DNA of 64,000 nucleotides from an uncultured Bacteriovoracaceae bacterium (lineage in GTDB: Bacteria > Bdellovibrionota > Bacteriovoracia > Bacteriovoracales > Bacteriovoracaceae). Below are positions 36,636 to 45,606 of this stretch, piece after piece. The first letter of the stretch is position 1, and each line of letters opens with the position of its first letter. The translations under genes and the position numbers were made by a program. The notes below the pieces were generated by a model. The model was given only the letters and a program-made list of their open reading frames with translations. It searched no databases and was not told the DNA's origin. The stretch lies in assembly GCA_938034385.1 (NCBI GenBank), contig CALHLC010000007.1:1-64000 (forward strand). Reading direction: 5' to 3'.

Positions 36636-37484
36636 TTATTTATTATATTTTAGAGAAAGATCAACTTTCTTGGGTGCATAAGTTAACATACCTACACTCA
36701 TGGCATCAATACCTTTAATAGCATAATCTTTTAAAATTCCAAGATGCAAACCACCTGAGACTTCATAAGTCATAGACTTTGGTTTTATTTTAATTGCTTC
36801 TCGAATTTTATCCGGTGAGAAGTTATCAAGCATGACATGTTGTATCCCTAGGTCTATAGCAGCCTTTAATTCAGCAAGGTCGTGGATTTCGACGACTCTA
36901 GGATTATAAAAAGAACCCATTGAATCGAAAAACTTCATTGCACCTTCAAGTCCACCAAAAAAAGATTTATGGTTATCTTTAATCATCCACACATCCGTTT
37001 GATGCATACGGTGATTATATCCACCTCCAATTCTAACGGCATACTTCTCAAAAGCTCTTAAACCAGGAGTCGTTTTTCTTGTATCAAGAATTTTAATGTT
37101 TTTATCTTTTACTATATCGACAAAATCTTTCGTCGTTGTTGCTATACTCGACATTCTATTTAAAAGATTCAGAGCAAGCCTTTCAAGAGTTAAAGCCACA
37201 TTAAAAGGTAGTTGAAAATGAATTTCCTTTTTTTCTTCTTCTTTGAAAAATTTTCCTTCATGAACTAAAAACTTTTTATAATCAATAGGTTCATCTAGAA
37301 ATACGTTAAAACATTCAAAAAAATACGGAAGGCCTGCCAAGACAAGATCACTTTTTATTTTCAACTGACATTGTACTATATCAGTCGGCAGGGATTGAAC
37401 ATAAAGAAAGTTTTCTTGAAATCCGTCTTCTTGTAAACTTCTATGTACAAATTTTGAAATAAATTCTTTTGTTAGATTCGTCAT
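36636..37484 (-). CDS. nadC: nicotinate-nucleotide pyrophosphorylase (carboxylating)
   Basis: A 282-residue enzyme that turns quinolinate and PRPP into nicotinate mononucleotide, the third step of de novo NAD synthesis. Typical stretches are ALNLLNRMSSIATTT, ILDTRKTTPGLRAFEKYAVRIGGG, NHRMHQTDVWMIKDNH, and HVMLDNFSPDKIREAI with EVSGGL (the phosphate-binding end). The ATG at 37484 is preferred over a GTG nine bases upstream because AAGTGG precedes it. It is the first gene of the nadC-nadB pair and diverges from the ComEC-like gene. Confidence 0.93.
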   Translation of the reverse strand: MTNLTKEFISKFVHRSLQEDGFQENFLYVQSLPTDIVQCQLKIKSDLVLAGLPYFFECFNVFLDEPIDYKKFLVHEGKFFKEEEKKEIHFQLPFNVALTLERLALNLLNRMSSIATTTKDFVDIVKDKNIKILDTRKTTPGLRAFEKYAVRIGGGYNHRMHQTDVWMIKDNHKSFFGGLEGAMKFFDSMGSFYNPRVVEIHDLAELKAAIDLGIQHVMLDNFSPDKIREAIKIKPKSMTYEVSGGLHLGILKDYAIKGIDAMSVGMLTYAPKKVDLSLKYNK

Positions 37485-37539
37485 TATAACCACTTAGTTT
37501 TTTTTCTATAGTACAGGTAATTGCAGTATTTCTAAAGCC

Positions 37540-38493
37540 ATGAATAGAAAATATTTAATAATTCTTTTAATTAGTTCTGTTCTCTTGTCACTTGAGAGCA
37601 AAAGATTCAACTATTCAAATAAGTCATTTTATAAAAGACGTCCTCAAATAAAAATCTCTCTCCCAAGTTGTAAGTCCATTGAGTGTAAATTGGAGCTTGC
37701 AATAAATACAGGAATTAAGAAATTTCGTAAAGATGAAATTAAGCCTTATAAAGATTTGCATCTACTACATCTTTTCACTCCTTCAGGCTTGCATTTAATA
37801 CCTATCTCCTTTTTTGCTAAGTTTGTACTGAATAGATACTTTCATCTCTTGTTTATTCTTGGAGGATACCTCATATTATTTGGATCAAATAACTTAATGT
37901 CTCTTGAAAGAATTTTTTCTTTAAAGCTCTTCTATCTACTCGGTAAGAATATGAACTTCAATTTTTCTATTATCTCCGTATTTATCGTTGCAATGATATT
38001 TAACTTCTTAAGTGGTAACTACCAAACATCTCCCCTAAGTTTTACTTTTAGTTTTCTTTTTCTAGGTTCAGTAGTAAGTGGAAATAGTTTTAAAGAAGTC
38101 TCAAAAAACTTGTACACCAGCAATCTGCTTGTAGCATATTTCTTTACTGGTTCGGTAAACTTCATTTCACCTTTCATTGGAATTTTAGTTTCTAGCGTTT
38201 TTACTTTCCTCTATCCTTTTATATTTATCAATTTCTGGATATTAAGAAGACTCTTTAGATATGATCTAGATTTCTTTATAAGGTTTTTTCATCTTACTAT
38301 TGAAAAGTTACATCTCTTCTCTTCCCATATAAATTCGGTTGAATTATCAATTGGAATGATTCTTCTCTCTCTTCTCATAAGAATAAATAAAAAGGCTTCT
38401 TTATTATTACTTCTTGTTTGCTTAGACTTAAACCAAGGATCCTTCCAATCAATGAGCAAGGAGTATTATAAAAGGGTTGAGATATCTAGATAG
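37540..38493 (+). CDS. ComEC/Rec2-like membrane protein, short
   Basis: A 317-residue protein with an N-terminal hydrophobic segment and about six further membrane helices. The segment HLLHLFTPSGLHLIPISFF matches the competence-domain signature of ComEC/Rec2 (normally HLLAxSGLH), the inner-membrane DNA-uptake channel. Full ComEC proteins are 700-800 residues, with an N-terminal OB domain and a C-terminal metallo-beta-lactamase domain. Both are absent here, and the downstream DNA holds no in-frame remains of them. It could be a self-standing channel core, a relic, or a distinct protein. Its last 28 bases overlap the convergent gene. Confidence 0.65.
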   Translation: MNRKYLIILLISSVLLSLESKRFNYSNKSFYKRRPQIKISLPSCKSIECKLELAINTGIKKFRKDEIKPYKDLHLLHLFTPSGLHLIPISFFAKFVLNRYFHLLFILGGYLILFGSNNLMSLERIFSLKLFYLLGKNMNFNFSIISVFIVAMIFNFLSGNYQTSPLSFTFSFLFLGSVVSGNSFKEVSKNLYTSNLLVAYFFTGSVNFISPFIGILVSSVFTFLYPFIFINFWILRRLFRYDLDFFIRFFHLTIEKLHLFSSHINSVELSIGMILLSLLIRINKKASLLLLLVCLDLNQGSFQSMSKEYYKRVEISR

Positions 38494-39221
38494 ATTTCTT
38501 TTTTATCTTTATTCACTTTTAAGAAGTCACTTTCTAGTTTCTTCATTTCATTTAGTAACCTTCCAACAATTGAAAAGATACCAACTCTCGCTGATTTAAC
38601 TTTTAAGGTAAGGACTTTATTCGATTCATTATAAACTCCAGTACCTTTGATTTTTAATTTCCCTATAAAGCCAGCTTCAGCATCAGTTTCTATACGTATC
38701 TCACCATCTCTTATTTTAATGAAACCATCTTCAAATAGAGTCTTACTTTTTGGCGAATCAATAAGAATTAGAGATTCTGTTAAATCACCTTTATTAAGAC
38801 AATTTCTAATAATATCTTCTAAAAAATTAATATGATTTTTATCTTCAAAGCAATTGAGCACAATATTCTTGAGTTCTAAATTACTCTCAGTGCTTTCACC
38901 TTTAAAAGAGACAACACTTAAAGAGGTTTTCTCATTAACTGTATTGTTAAAGTTTAAGTCCTTAATAGAAACAGACGATATCTCTTTAATACTAGTTGGA
39001 ATATTTTCGAGAGAATACTCTTCATTTTCAATGATGATTTTCAATTCATTATTTTGATAAGTCAGGAGGTACCCTTGATTACTCCAAGAGCCTTCATCTA
39101 TCTGTAAAAAAGAAAAATCACCTTCACCTGAAAAATTTAAATATTGTGTATTAAGATTTTCAAGGACAACACCTGAAAACGTATATAGACTAAAAACAGT
39201 AATAAATAAAAAAATCTTCAA
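38466..39221 (-). CDS. exported protein, unknown
   Basis: A 251-residue protein with a signal peptide (residues 1-17, IFLFITVFSLYTFSG). The mature part alternates beta-like segments with many Asn, Glu and Ser and contains two Cys close together (LNCFEDK, IRNCLNK). No family is recognised. The start is TTG, supported by AAGGATG eight bases upstream; no ATG fits the signal peptide. It follows the trigger factor gene by 33 bases and is probably cotranscribed. Its end runs antisense to the ComEC-like gene for 28 bases. Confidence 0.7.
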   Translation of the reverse strand: MKIFLFITVFSLYTFSGVVLENLNTQYLNFSGEGDFSFLQIDEGSWSNQGYLLTYQNNELKIIIENEEYSLENIPTSIKEISSVSIKDLNFNNTVNEKTSLSVVSFKGESTESNLELKNIVLNCFEDKNHINFLEDIIRNCLNKGDLTESLILIDSPKSKTLFEDGFIKIRDGEIRIETDAEAGFIGKLKIKGTGVYNESNKVLTLKVKSARVGIFSIVGRLLNEMKKLESDFLKVNKDKKEIYLDISTLL

Positions 39222-39254
39222 AACACATCCTTATGTTCATGAAAAATTAAAACC

Positions 39255-40541
39255 TTACTTAATTGTAATTTCTTTTTTTATCGCATCAAAGGTTTTTTCT
39301 TCTCTAATTGCATAAGTCAGGTTTTGCTTTAGCTTTTCATTCCCACCATAAATAGATTTCACTTGCTCCAGAGGTGTACTAGATAGTTCTGCCATTGCAT
39401 TAAACTTATCATCCAAGTCAGACTCTTCTACTTTCACATCGTATTTTGCAGCTAATTTCTCAAGAATTAGTCCTGATCTAACTTGAAAAGATGCTCTTTG
39501 TTTAAAATCGTCTTCCCATTTATCATAATATCCTGCGAGCATTTCTTCACTCAAACCACTTCTTAAAAGGTTGGATTTTGTTTCTTCCTTTAATGCATTT
39601 ACTTGATTAACAATTAAAGTCGCCGGTACATCAAATTCATTATCTTTAACAAGTTTTTCTAATATTTGCTGATGAAGAGTTTCATCTGATTTTCTTTTCT
39701 TTTCAGCTGCTAATCTTTTGTTAGTCTTTTCTTCAAAGTCAGATACTGAGTCAAAACCAAACTCTTTAAGGATTTCATCATTGTACTCAGGAAGTTTCTT
39801 TTCTTTAATTTCTAATAACTCTACTTCAAAAGTTACTTTTGCGCCTTTTAAGTCTTCTGAGTGATAATCTTCCGGAAAAGTAAGTTCAATGTTTTTATTT
39901 TCACCTTTTTTCATTCCGATCATTTTATCTTCAAAACCTGGAATAAATTGTCCTGAACCGATTTCAAGAACATAGTCGGTACCTTTCATATTCTCTGGTT
40001 TAGCTCCGTCAGCTTTTACCCCTTGAAAATTCATAGTAGCAAAGTGACCTTTTTCTAAAGCTTGATCTTTATTACTAACTTCAACCATCTCACTTCTTGA
40101 GCCTAACATCTGATTCTTAACAGCATCAAAGTCTTCAGTCTTTACTTCTTCACTAGTTTTTTCAAATTCATATTTAGAATAGTTTCCAACTTCAAATTCA
40201 GGAAAGGTTTCTACTTCAGCAATAAAAGAAATATTCTTCTTTTCAACTTCATAATTTGTATCAGAAAACTTTGGATAGCCAATTGCTTTGATACCTTCAG
40301 TTTGAATAGCTTCATAAAATTCTTTTGTTACGAATCTATAAAGAGCATCATTTTCTACTTGTGGACCATACATACTTTGAATCATCGAAAGCGGAGCTTT
40401 TCCAGGCCTATAACCTTTTAACTTAGCACCTTTTTGTTTTTGCTTTAATGCTTCGTTAATTTCCTTAGATAGATCTACTGATTCAAATTTAAAACTTAAT
40501 TTTTTAGTACAAGTATTTAGAGTCTCGATAGAGTAATTCAT
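39255..40541 (-). CDS. tig: trigger factor
   Basis: A 428-residue ribosome-bound chaperone with peptidyl-prolyl isomerase activity. The N-terminal ribosome-binding domain contains GYRPGKAPLSMI (family signature GFRxGKxP). An FKBP-type domain lies at about residues 160-245 (GHFATMNFQG through GAKVTFEVELLEIKEKKLPE). The helical arms follow, with FDVPATLI and the final DAIKKEITIK. GGATC sits nine bases before the ATG. In many genomes tig precedes clpP-clpX-lon; here it is followed instead by an unknown exported protein. Confidence 0.95.
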   Translation of the reverse strand: MNYSIETLNTCTKKLSFKFESVDLSKEINEALKQKQKGAKLKGYRPGKAPLSMIQSMYGPQVENDALYRFVTKEFYEAIQTEGIKAIGYPKFSDTNYEVEKKNISFIAEVETFPEFEVGNYSKYEFEKTSEEVKTEDFDAVKNQMLGSRSEMVEVSNKDQALEKGHFATMNFQGVKADGAKPENMKGTDYVLEIGSGQFIPGFEDKMIGMKKGENKNIELTFPEDYHSEDLKGAKVTFEVELLEIKEKKLPEYNDEILKEFGFDSVSDFEEKTNKRLAAEKKRKSDETLHQQILEKLVKDNEFDVPATLIVNQVNALKEETKSNLLRSGLSEEMLAGYYDKWEDDFKQRASFQVRSGLILEKLAAKYDVKVEESDLDDKFNAMAELSSTPLEQVKSIYGGNEKLKQNLTYAIREEKTFDAIKKEITIK

Positions 40542-40672
40542 GAGTGCTGATCCTTTATAGTAAACAAGTTATATTTTGATGCGAAATTATCATATATTGC
40601 CCTTCAGCACAAGCCCACTTGACGAAGGCAAGGAAATTTTGTTTAAGGTCTGATACTTTAATGGAGGCCCTA

Positions 40673-41410
40673 ATGCTACGACTTGCAGCGTTATTTATAT
40701 TAATTTCTTCTAACCTTTTTGGACAGTTTGCTCCCATGGAAGAACATGTCCCTCTAACAAATATCTTCATCCCTGAAGGCTTTGATAATAATGATATCGT
40801 TGAAATAATTGTAGAAGGTTATACGCCTTCACTTTGCCATTATGAACCCAAAATTAATGTAAAAATAGAAAACAAAATGATTTACCTTAGTGCTATTTCT
40901 CAATATAAGGCCCAATCTGATTGTATTAAATCAATGGTTCCGTTTCAAAAAGTAGTGAAAATTGCAAAAGATCTAGAAGCTGGAATTTATACTATTATGA
41001 TCGAAGATTTCTTTAATCTTAAAACAAAAAAAGTTATTACTTCACAGTTTAGATTGAAAGTTAAAAATTCGAGATCTAGTACTCATGATGAAAAAATTTA
41101 TGCAAATATTGAATACATCATCCCTAGAAGTTCTAACTCTATAGACCTTATTGGATATCACCCAAGTAGTTGTTACAAAAAAGATAAAGTTCAAATCAAA
41201 AAAATCTCAAATACCATTGTAATATTGCCTCAATTAAAAATTGAAAAATACGCTAAATGTTGGCCACCTAAAATGGTTCCATTTAAATACAGTATTGATA
41301 TCCCTCAAGAATACTTGAGTGAGGAAAAGATTTTAATTCATATTAGAAAAATGAGCGGTAAGTCGATTAATTATATTTTTGACTCTACTCTTTTTAATCT
41401 CTCAATTTAA
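40673..41410 (+). CDS. exported protein, unknown
   Basis: A 245-residue protein with a signal peptide (residues 1-16, LRLAALFILISSNLFG then Q). The mature part looks all-beta, possibly immunoglobulin-like, with four Cys (LCHYEP, SDCIKS, SCYKKD, KCWPPK). The N-terminal half and C-terminal half have similar openings (NIFIPEGFDNNDIVEI and IEYIIPRSSNSIDLIG), each followed about 15 residues later by a Cys, hinting at a duplicated domain. The ATG at 40673 was chosen because GGAGG lies six bases upstream; an earlier in-frame start would spoil the signal. It overlaps truA at its 3' end. Confidence 0.7.
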   Translation: MLRLAALFILISSNLFGQFAPMEEHVPLTNIFIPEGFDNNDIVEIIVEGYTPSLCHYEPKINVKIENKMIYLSAISQYKAQSDCIKSMVPFQKVVKIAKDLEAGIYTIMIEDFFNLKTKKVITSQFRLKVKNSRSSTHDEKIYANIEYIIPRSSNSIDLIGYHPSSCYKKDKVQIKKISNTIVILPQLKIEKYAKCWPPKMVPFKYSIDIPQEYLSEEKILIHIRKMSGKSINYIFDSTLFNLSI

Positions 41411-42173
41411 TATTCTGCAAATATAGTCCTCGTGGGTCCAGAACTTTAGATAACTTCCTTGAAAGTTTTTCATTTAATGACTTTTCAATTTCTATTAATC
41501 CTATATTACTTTTGCCTACCTCTATGAGAGCTCCCATTATTAATCTAATCATTTGTTTCAAAAAACCATTGCCTGTAATTTTCAAAGCATGAATCTCACC
41601 TGAAAATTGTATAGGAAAATCATTCTCTGCTAGTTTCGTAATCTCTGAACAGAAAATCTTTTTCTTCGTTGTGGAAACATCTGATCCTAAAGTATAAAAG
41701 TTCATAAAATCATGTTCTCCTATAAATAGATGTGCAGCTTCATTCATTTTCCTTATATTTAATTCACTTTTTTCACCATAAGAATAGAGATTTTCATAAA
41801 TATTAGGAGAGGAGATTCCTGAGCTAAAGAGATAAAGATAAGTTTTTTTTTCTACGTTATAGATAGGGTGAAACTCTTCACTTGTTCTCAAAACACTTTT
41901 AATTAAAATGTCCTCTGGTAATTGATCGTTAATAGCTTTTAATACATTTCTTTCAGGGACATTACAATCAATTGAAAGCTTAGACAATTGATCTAAGGCA
42001 TGAACTCCTCGATCTGTTCTACTTGCCCCTAATGTCTTGAATGTACTCTTTGGAAATGCTCTAGTGATGGCTTTATCTAATTCACCTTGTATCGTTTTTT
42101 CATTGTTTTGAATTTGCCACCCATAATAATGAGTTCCGAAATATTGTAACCTTAATTGATAAAAGTTATTCAT
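41394..42173 (-). CDS. truA: tRNA pseudouridine synthase A
   Basis: A 259-residue enzyme that makes pseudouridine at positions 38-40 of tRNA anticodon stems. The active-site motif GASRTDRGVHALDQ holds the catalytic Asp. Other family segments are YDGxxYxGWQ-like LQYFGTHYYGWQIQ at the N-terminus and the C-terminal GNGFLKQMIRLIMGALIEVG. The ATG at 42173 is preferred over a TTG one codon earlier; it overlaps the end of pssA by eight bases. It is the last gene of the long rpsB-to-truA block and runs antisense to the exported gene for 17 bases. Confidence 0.94.
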   Translation of the reverse strand: MNNFYQLRLQYFGTHYYGWQIQNNEKTIQGELDKAITRAFPKSTFKTLGASRTDRGVHALDQLSKLSIDCNVPERNVLKAINDQLPEDILIKSVLRTSEEFHPIYNVEKKTYLYLFSSGISSPNIYENLYSYGEKSELNIRKMNEAAHLFIGEHDFMNFYTLGSDVSTTKKKIFCSEITKLAENDFPIQFSGEIHALKITGNGFLKQMIRLIMGALIEVGKSNIGLIEIEKSLNEKLSRKLSKVLDPRGLYLQNIKLRD

Positions 42174-42891
42174 CAATCGCTAAGATGTCATCTACTACAT
42201 TTTTTCTATTCTTTATGAATAAAACTAAAGAAATCAAAGCATACAAGTTAAGTAAACCGAAAAGAATAACTTCTTCATATACAAAAATCAAAGCTATTAC
42301 TAAAAGAATTAATAGAAAAATTTTTTTTCTATGCTTTTGAATAAATTCAGACTTCTTAAATGAGAAAAATGGAATAGTTGAAATTAGAAATAACGAATAG
42401 ATAAAAATATAAGCTGATGCGATATTTTTATCATTAAACATTGGAATATCTAAAGAAATTAAAATATAGCTAATTAAAGCTAGAGCTCCACCTGGAATGG
42501 GTAAACCTTGAAAATAATCAGAACTTACCTTTTTTATATTCACATTAAATCTTGCCAATCTCAATGCTCCACAAAGAAGGTAGATGAAAGCAAGAACGAT
42601 ACCCAGTCTTTCAAAACCAGATAAAAATTTAGTATAAAATAAAATAGCAGGAGCCATTCCAAATGAAATTAAATCACTAAGAGAATCAAATTGTTCTCCA
42701 AAGGATGATTGAGTTCCTGTCCATCTTGCTACTCTCCCATCAAATAAATCAAAGATTGATCCAACTCCAATAAATAGACATGCTTTATAAAATTCACCTT
42801 TAAAGGCCAACAAGATTGCAACAAATCCACATGCCATATTCAGAGCTGTAAATAAATTGGGTAAGAAAAATGATATTTTTTTGGTTTCCAT
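42166..42891 (-). CDS. pssA: CDP-diacylglycerol--serine O-phosphatidyltransferase
   Basis: A 241-residue integral membrane enzyme that makes phosphatidylserine from CDP-diacylglycerol and serine. The CDP-alcohol phosphatidyltransferase motif is complete: FDLFDGRVARWTGTQSSFGE followed by QFDSLSD (D-x2-D-G-x2-A-R-x8-G-x3-D-x3-D). Around it lie about seven membrane helices. The start LPNLFTALNMACGFVAI is typical of PssA. It overlaps both the upstream Psd-like gene (TAATG) and truA. With cdsA nearby, the block supplies successive steps of phospholipid synthesis. Confidence 0.92.
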   Translation of the reverse strand: METKKISFFLPNLFTALNMACGFVAILLAFKGEFYKACLFIGVGSIFDLFDGRVARWTGTQSSFGEQFDSLSDLISFGMAPAILFYTKFLSGFERLGIVLAFIYLLCGALRLARFNVNIKKVSSDYFQGLPIPGGALALISYILISLDIPMFNDKNIASAYIFIYSLFLISTIPFFSFKKSEFIQKHRKKIFLLILLVIALIFVYEEVILFGLLNLYALISLVLFIKNRKNVVDDILAIDE

Positions 42892-43514
42892 TAATTAGCC
42901 TTACATAAAAAGGTTTCTAAAGCATGAACTTTCATACCTTCCTTAACATTTAGTTTTACATCTCCTGAGATATTTAACAATAGTTTTCCTCCCCAAGGAA
43001 CAATCCCCAAGTTGCTGCCAAGTGAACATTGGTCCCCAAGATCAACATTTAAAACTAACTCGTTATATTTCTTTCTATTTAAAAATCTCATTTCAATCGA
43101 AATTTTCTCATTTTCAAGATCAATGAATTCATAATTTAAGCCCGAATATTTATTTACCTGATGGTTTTTATCTGTTGCCAAATTTTCACTGAATCCAAGG
43201 TTTGATACTCGACAATTAGAAGGAGCATAAACTCCCCAGGGCTTGTAAAAAGGAATTGAAATTAAGATAGAAATAAGATCAGGACCTATAACATTAATCT
43301 TTTTTATTTTTCCAGAGATAGGTAAGAAAAATATATTATCTGTAACGTATTCTTGTGAAAAATTTTTAAAGTTCTTCTTTCTTAATAAAAAAAAGAGAAT
43401 ACAAATAATTAGGATTAAAATCAATGCTATGAAGACAGAAAGAAAATTAGCGGTAAAAACTAACAAAATACAAACTGCTAGTATTATCCATTTATTTATG
43501 AAGAAAAAACTCAT
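42891..43514 (-). CDS. phosphatidylserine decarboxylase-like protein lacking catalytic residues
   Basis: A 207-residue protein with two N-terminal membrane helices (about residues 7-42) and a domain that follows the short phosphatidylserine decarboxylase fold: FLPISGKIKKI (normally PADGKV), SILISIPFYKPWGVYAPSNC, a late LGDQCSLGSNLGIVPWGGKL (normally ...GxIxFGSRVD) and EGMKVHALETFL. The Ser that is cleaved to form the pyruvoyl group is Gly (WGG), the Asp of ADGK is Ser, and the His of NVHxN is absent. It therefore cannot decarboxylate in the known way. It lies directly before pssA with TAATG overlap and after tsaB with ATGA overlap. A regulatory or binding role is possible. Confidence 0.68.
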   Translation of the reverse strand: MSFFFINKWIILAVCILLVFTANFLSVFIALILILIICILFFLLRKKNFKNFSQEYVTDNIFFLPISGKIKKINVIGPDLISILISIPFYKPWGVYAPSNCRVSNLGFSENLATDKNHQVNKYSGLNYEFIDLENEKISIEMRFLNRKKYNELVLNVDLGDQCSLGSNLGIVPWGGKLLLNISGDVKLNVKEGMKVHALETFLCKAN

Positions 43515-44110
43515 GCTTTTGTATACTCTTCAGATAGAGTTCTGTAATAAAACACCTCTCTTTGATTTTTTCTATTAAGGACTTCTTTGAAAAATTGATT
43601 AAACTCATTTTTAAAAACATCTAAATAATCAATATCTCCTAATTTCACATCATAAGAGAGAAGTCGTTTATTTTCTTTATAAGAATTTAGATCTTCCTTT
43701 TTTATTTTTTGATAGTGTATTTCATCATTTTTAAATTCAGAAACAAAGAATTCGTTTTTAAATGCATTGGATATGAAAATGTAGCCAGACTCTATAACTT
43801 TTAAAATTTCAAAACTATAATAATCATAACAATTTAAATTATTAAATTTCAAGTAATCCTCTAAGCCTTGAGAGATTCGAAGACCTGTATAAGATCCAGG
43901 ACCTTTACAAAAATAAAAACAGTCTATTTCCTCTAATGAAATCTTATTCCTTGATAGAACTTCATGCATTTTTATAAGTAGAGCTTTTGAAGGTTGCTCT
44001 TCAGTAATACTATCATCAACGATAGTATCTTTTTGAACCAACCAAATACAAACTTTATGGCTAGTATCAATTATAATATTAAATTTTTTAGAAGAATCTA
44101 ACGAAGTCAT
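43511..44110 (-). CDS. tsaB: tRNA threonylcarbamoyladenosine protein TsaB
   Basis: A 199-residue partner of TsaD in the complex that makes N6-threonylcarbamoyladenosine at position 37 of ANN-decoding tRNAs. The ASKHA-fold N-terminus has IIIDTSHKVC and the signature FCKGPGSYTGLRISQGLEDY. The C-terminal half is divergent and short. The family identification rests mainly on the GPGSYTGLRI motif and the N-terminal strand order. It overlaps rseP by 23 bases and the Psd-like gene by four. TsaC, TsaD and TsaE are not in the window. Confidence 0.85.
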   Translation of the reverse strand: MTSLDSSKKFNIIIDTSHKVCIWLVQKDTIVDDSITEEQPSKALLIKMHEVLSRNKISLEEIDCFYFCKGPGSYTGLRISQGLEDYLKFNNLNCYDYYSFEILKVIESGYIFISNAFKNEFFVSEFKNDEIHYQKIKKEDLNSYKENKRLLSYDVKLGDIDYLDVFKNEFNQFFKEVLNRKNQREVFYYRTLSEEYTKA

Positions 44111-45602
44111 TGATTATTACAAAAGCCATTAAAGATAGAAGGAGAAACAATCCTATTTGCTGAACTATCATTAGTTTTTTCTCCGAAAGAGGTCTTCCCA
44201 AGATAGCCTCAATACCTAATAGAACTATATGTCCTCCATCTAAAACAGGCACAGGCAAAAGATTAAAGATCCCAAGGTTTATAGAAAGTATCGCCATTAA
44301 ACTAAAAAAGTGCTCAAGACCTATATGAAATGATTGAGAGGCCATATTAGCGATGGCTACAGGACCACCAAGAGAACTTAATACATCTTTATTAAAGCTA
44401 AATAATTTCATTATTGCTTCAAATGTTTTGGTGATTCCTTTCCAAGTTTTTAAACCGCCAGTTTTAAGTGAGTTAACTAATCCTCTTCGAGGTAAAGTAT
44501 GAACTCCTGGTTGAGCCAATTTCATAGAACTTTGTATACCTATTAAAAACCTCTCATCAACTTTTTTTGGAGTAATTTTTAGAGTAAGTTCTTGTCCGTC
44601 TCTAATAATTCCTAAATTAGCTTCTTTGTCTTCATATTTTTTCAAAGCGGTGGGGAGATCATAGAACGAATGTAAATTTTCATCATTATAACTTATAAGG
44701 ATATCATCAGGCTTTAGTGAAGCATCTGAAGCAGCTGAATCAGGCATGACCGTTGCAACCTTCAAGTCATGAGAGAAATATTTAGCTCTTAACAATAGAT
44801 CATTTAAGCTCTCATTAGGAGTTGATTGCAATGTTGAATGGAATTTCAATTTATTATTAAATAAATGAACTATTCCATTATAGTTTTTTCGAATCTCATT
44901 GAAAGTTTTATTTGCATACTCACTACTTTGAAGAGAGAGAAAAAAGCTGTTCCCATTTTGATCAAAGACCTTTGATTCAATTAAATACTTAGAGTTAACA
45001 ACGTAATCTTCTAATAAATTCTCAACAGACTCTTTAGTTTTTACTTCTACTATTTCACCATTTCTTTCAACCTCAAATTTATTTGAGCCATCATCTAAAA
45101 AGAAAATATCTTCTTGAGTATAAATGATTTCGTCATTTAGTTTTTTTATCACATCACCAGTTTCAAATCCAACCGTGCTCATTAAAGCTGTCTCTTTTAG
45201 CTCTGCTATTTTAAACTTTTTTACCTCGCCACCTTTTAGAATGAGTGAGGAATAAATGAAATATGCTAAAATAAAGTTTGCAATAGGTCCTGCGAGAACA
45301 ATCCAAAACCTTGCAAATTTAGACTTATGATTAAACGCTACTTTTTTTTCTTCATCTGTTAATTTTTCTTTTCTAGTAGGATCATCTCCAAACATTTTCA
45401 CATACCCACCAAGTGGAATTAGAGCGAACTTGTATTCGGTATCACCCTTTGTGAATTGTAATAAACTCTTTCCAAAACCAATTGAAAATTTCTCAACTCT
45501 TACACCAAAGAATCTTGCAACTAGAAAATGTCCTAACTCATGAATAAAAACAAGAGGACCAAGAAAAATTAAAAAAATACCAATCTTTTGAAGAATTTCC
45601 AT
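44088..45602 (-). CDS. rseP: site-2 zinc metalloprotease RseP
   Basis: A 504-residue inner-membrane protease that cuts anti-sigma factors and signal-peptide remnants inside the membrane. The zinc site is FIHELGHFLVARFFGVRVE (His21, Glu22, His25), and the second motif NLLPVPVLDGGHIV lies near residue 445. One or two PDZ domains occupy about residues 120-340. Four membrane helices are visible. It is longer than E. coli RseP (450), with an extra segment in the first PDZ region. It sits between cdsA and tsaB. An ECF sigma factor with a membrane partner is encoded about 9 kb away. Confidence 0.93.
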   Translation of the reverse strand: MEILQKIGIFLIFLGPLVFIHELGHFLVARFFGVRVEKFSIGFGKSLLQFTKGDTEYKFALIPLGGYVKMFGDDPTRKEKLTDEEKKVAFNHKSKFARFWIVLAGPIANFILAYFIYSSLILKGGEVKKFKIAELKETALMSTVGFETGDVIKKLNDEIIYTQEDIFFLDDGSNKFEVERNGEIVEVKTKESVENLLEDYVVNSKYLIESKVFDQNGNSFFLSLQSSEYANKTFNEIRKNYNGIVHLFNNKLKFHSTLQSTPNESLNDLLLRAKYFSHDLKVATVMPDSAASDASLKPDDILISYNDENLHSFYDLPTALKKYEDKEANLGIIRDGQELTLKITPKKVDERFLIGIQSSMKLAQPGVHTLPRRGLVNSLKTGGLKTWKGITKTFEAIMKLFSFNKDVLSSLGGPVAIANMASQSFHIGLEHFFSLMAILSINLGIFNLLPVPVLDGGHIVLLGIEAILGRPLSEKKLMIVQQIGLFLLLSLMAFVIINDFVRFF

Positions 45603-45606
45603 TTAC

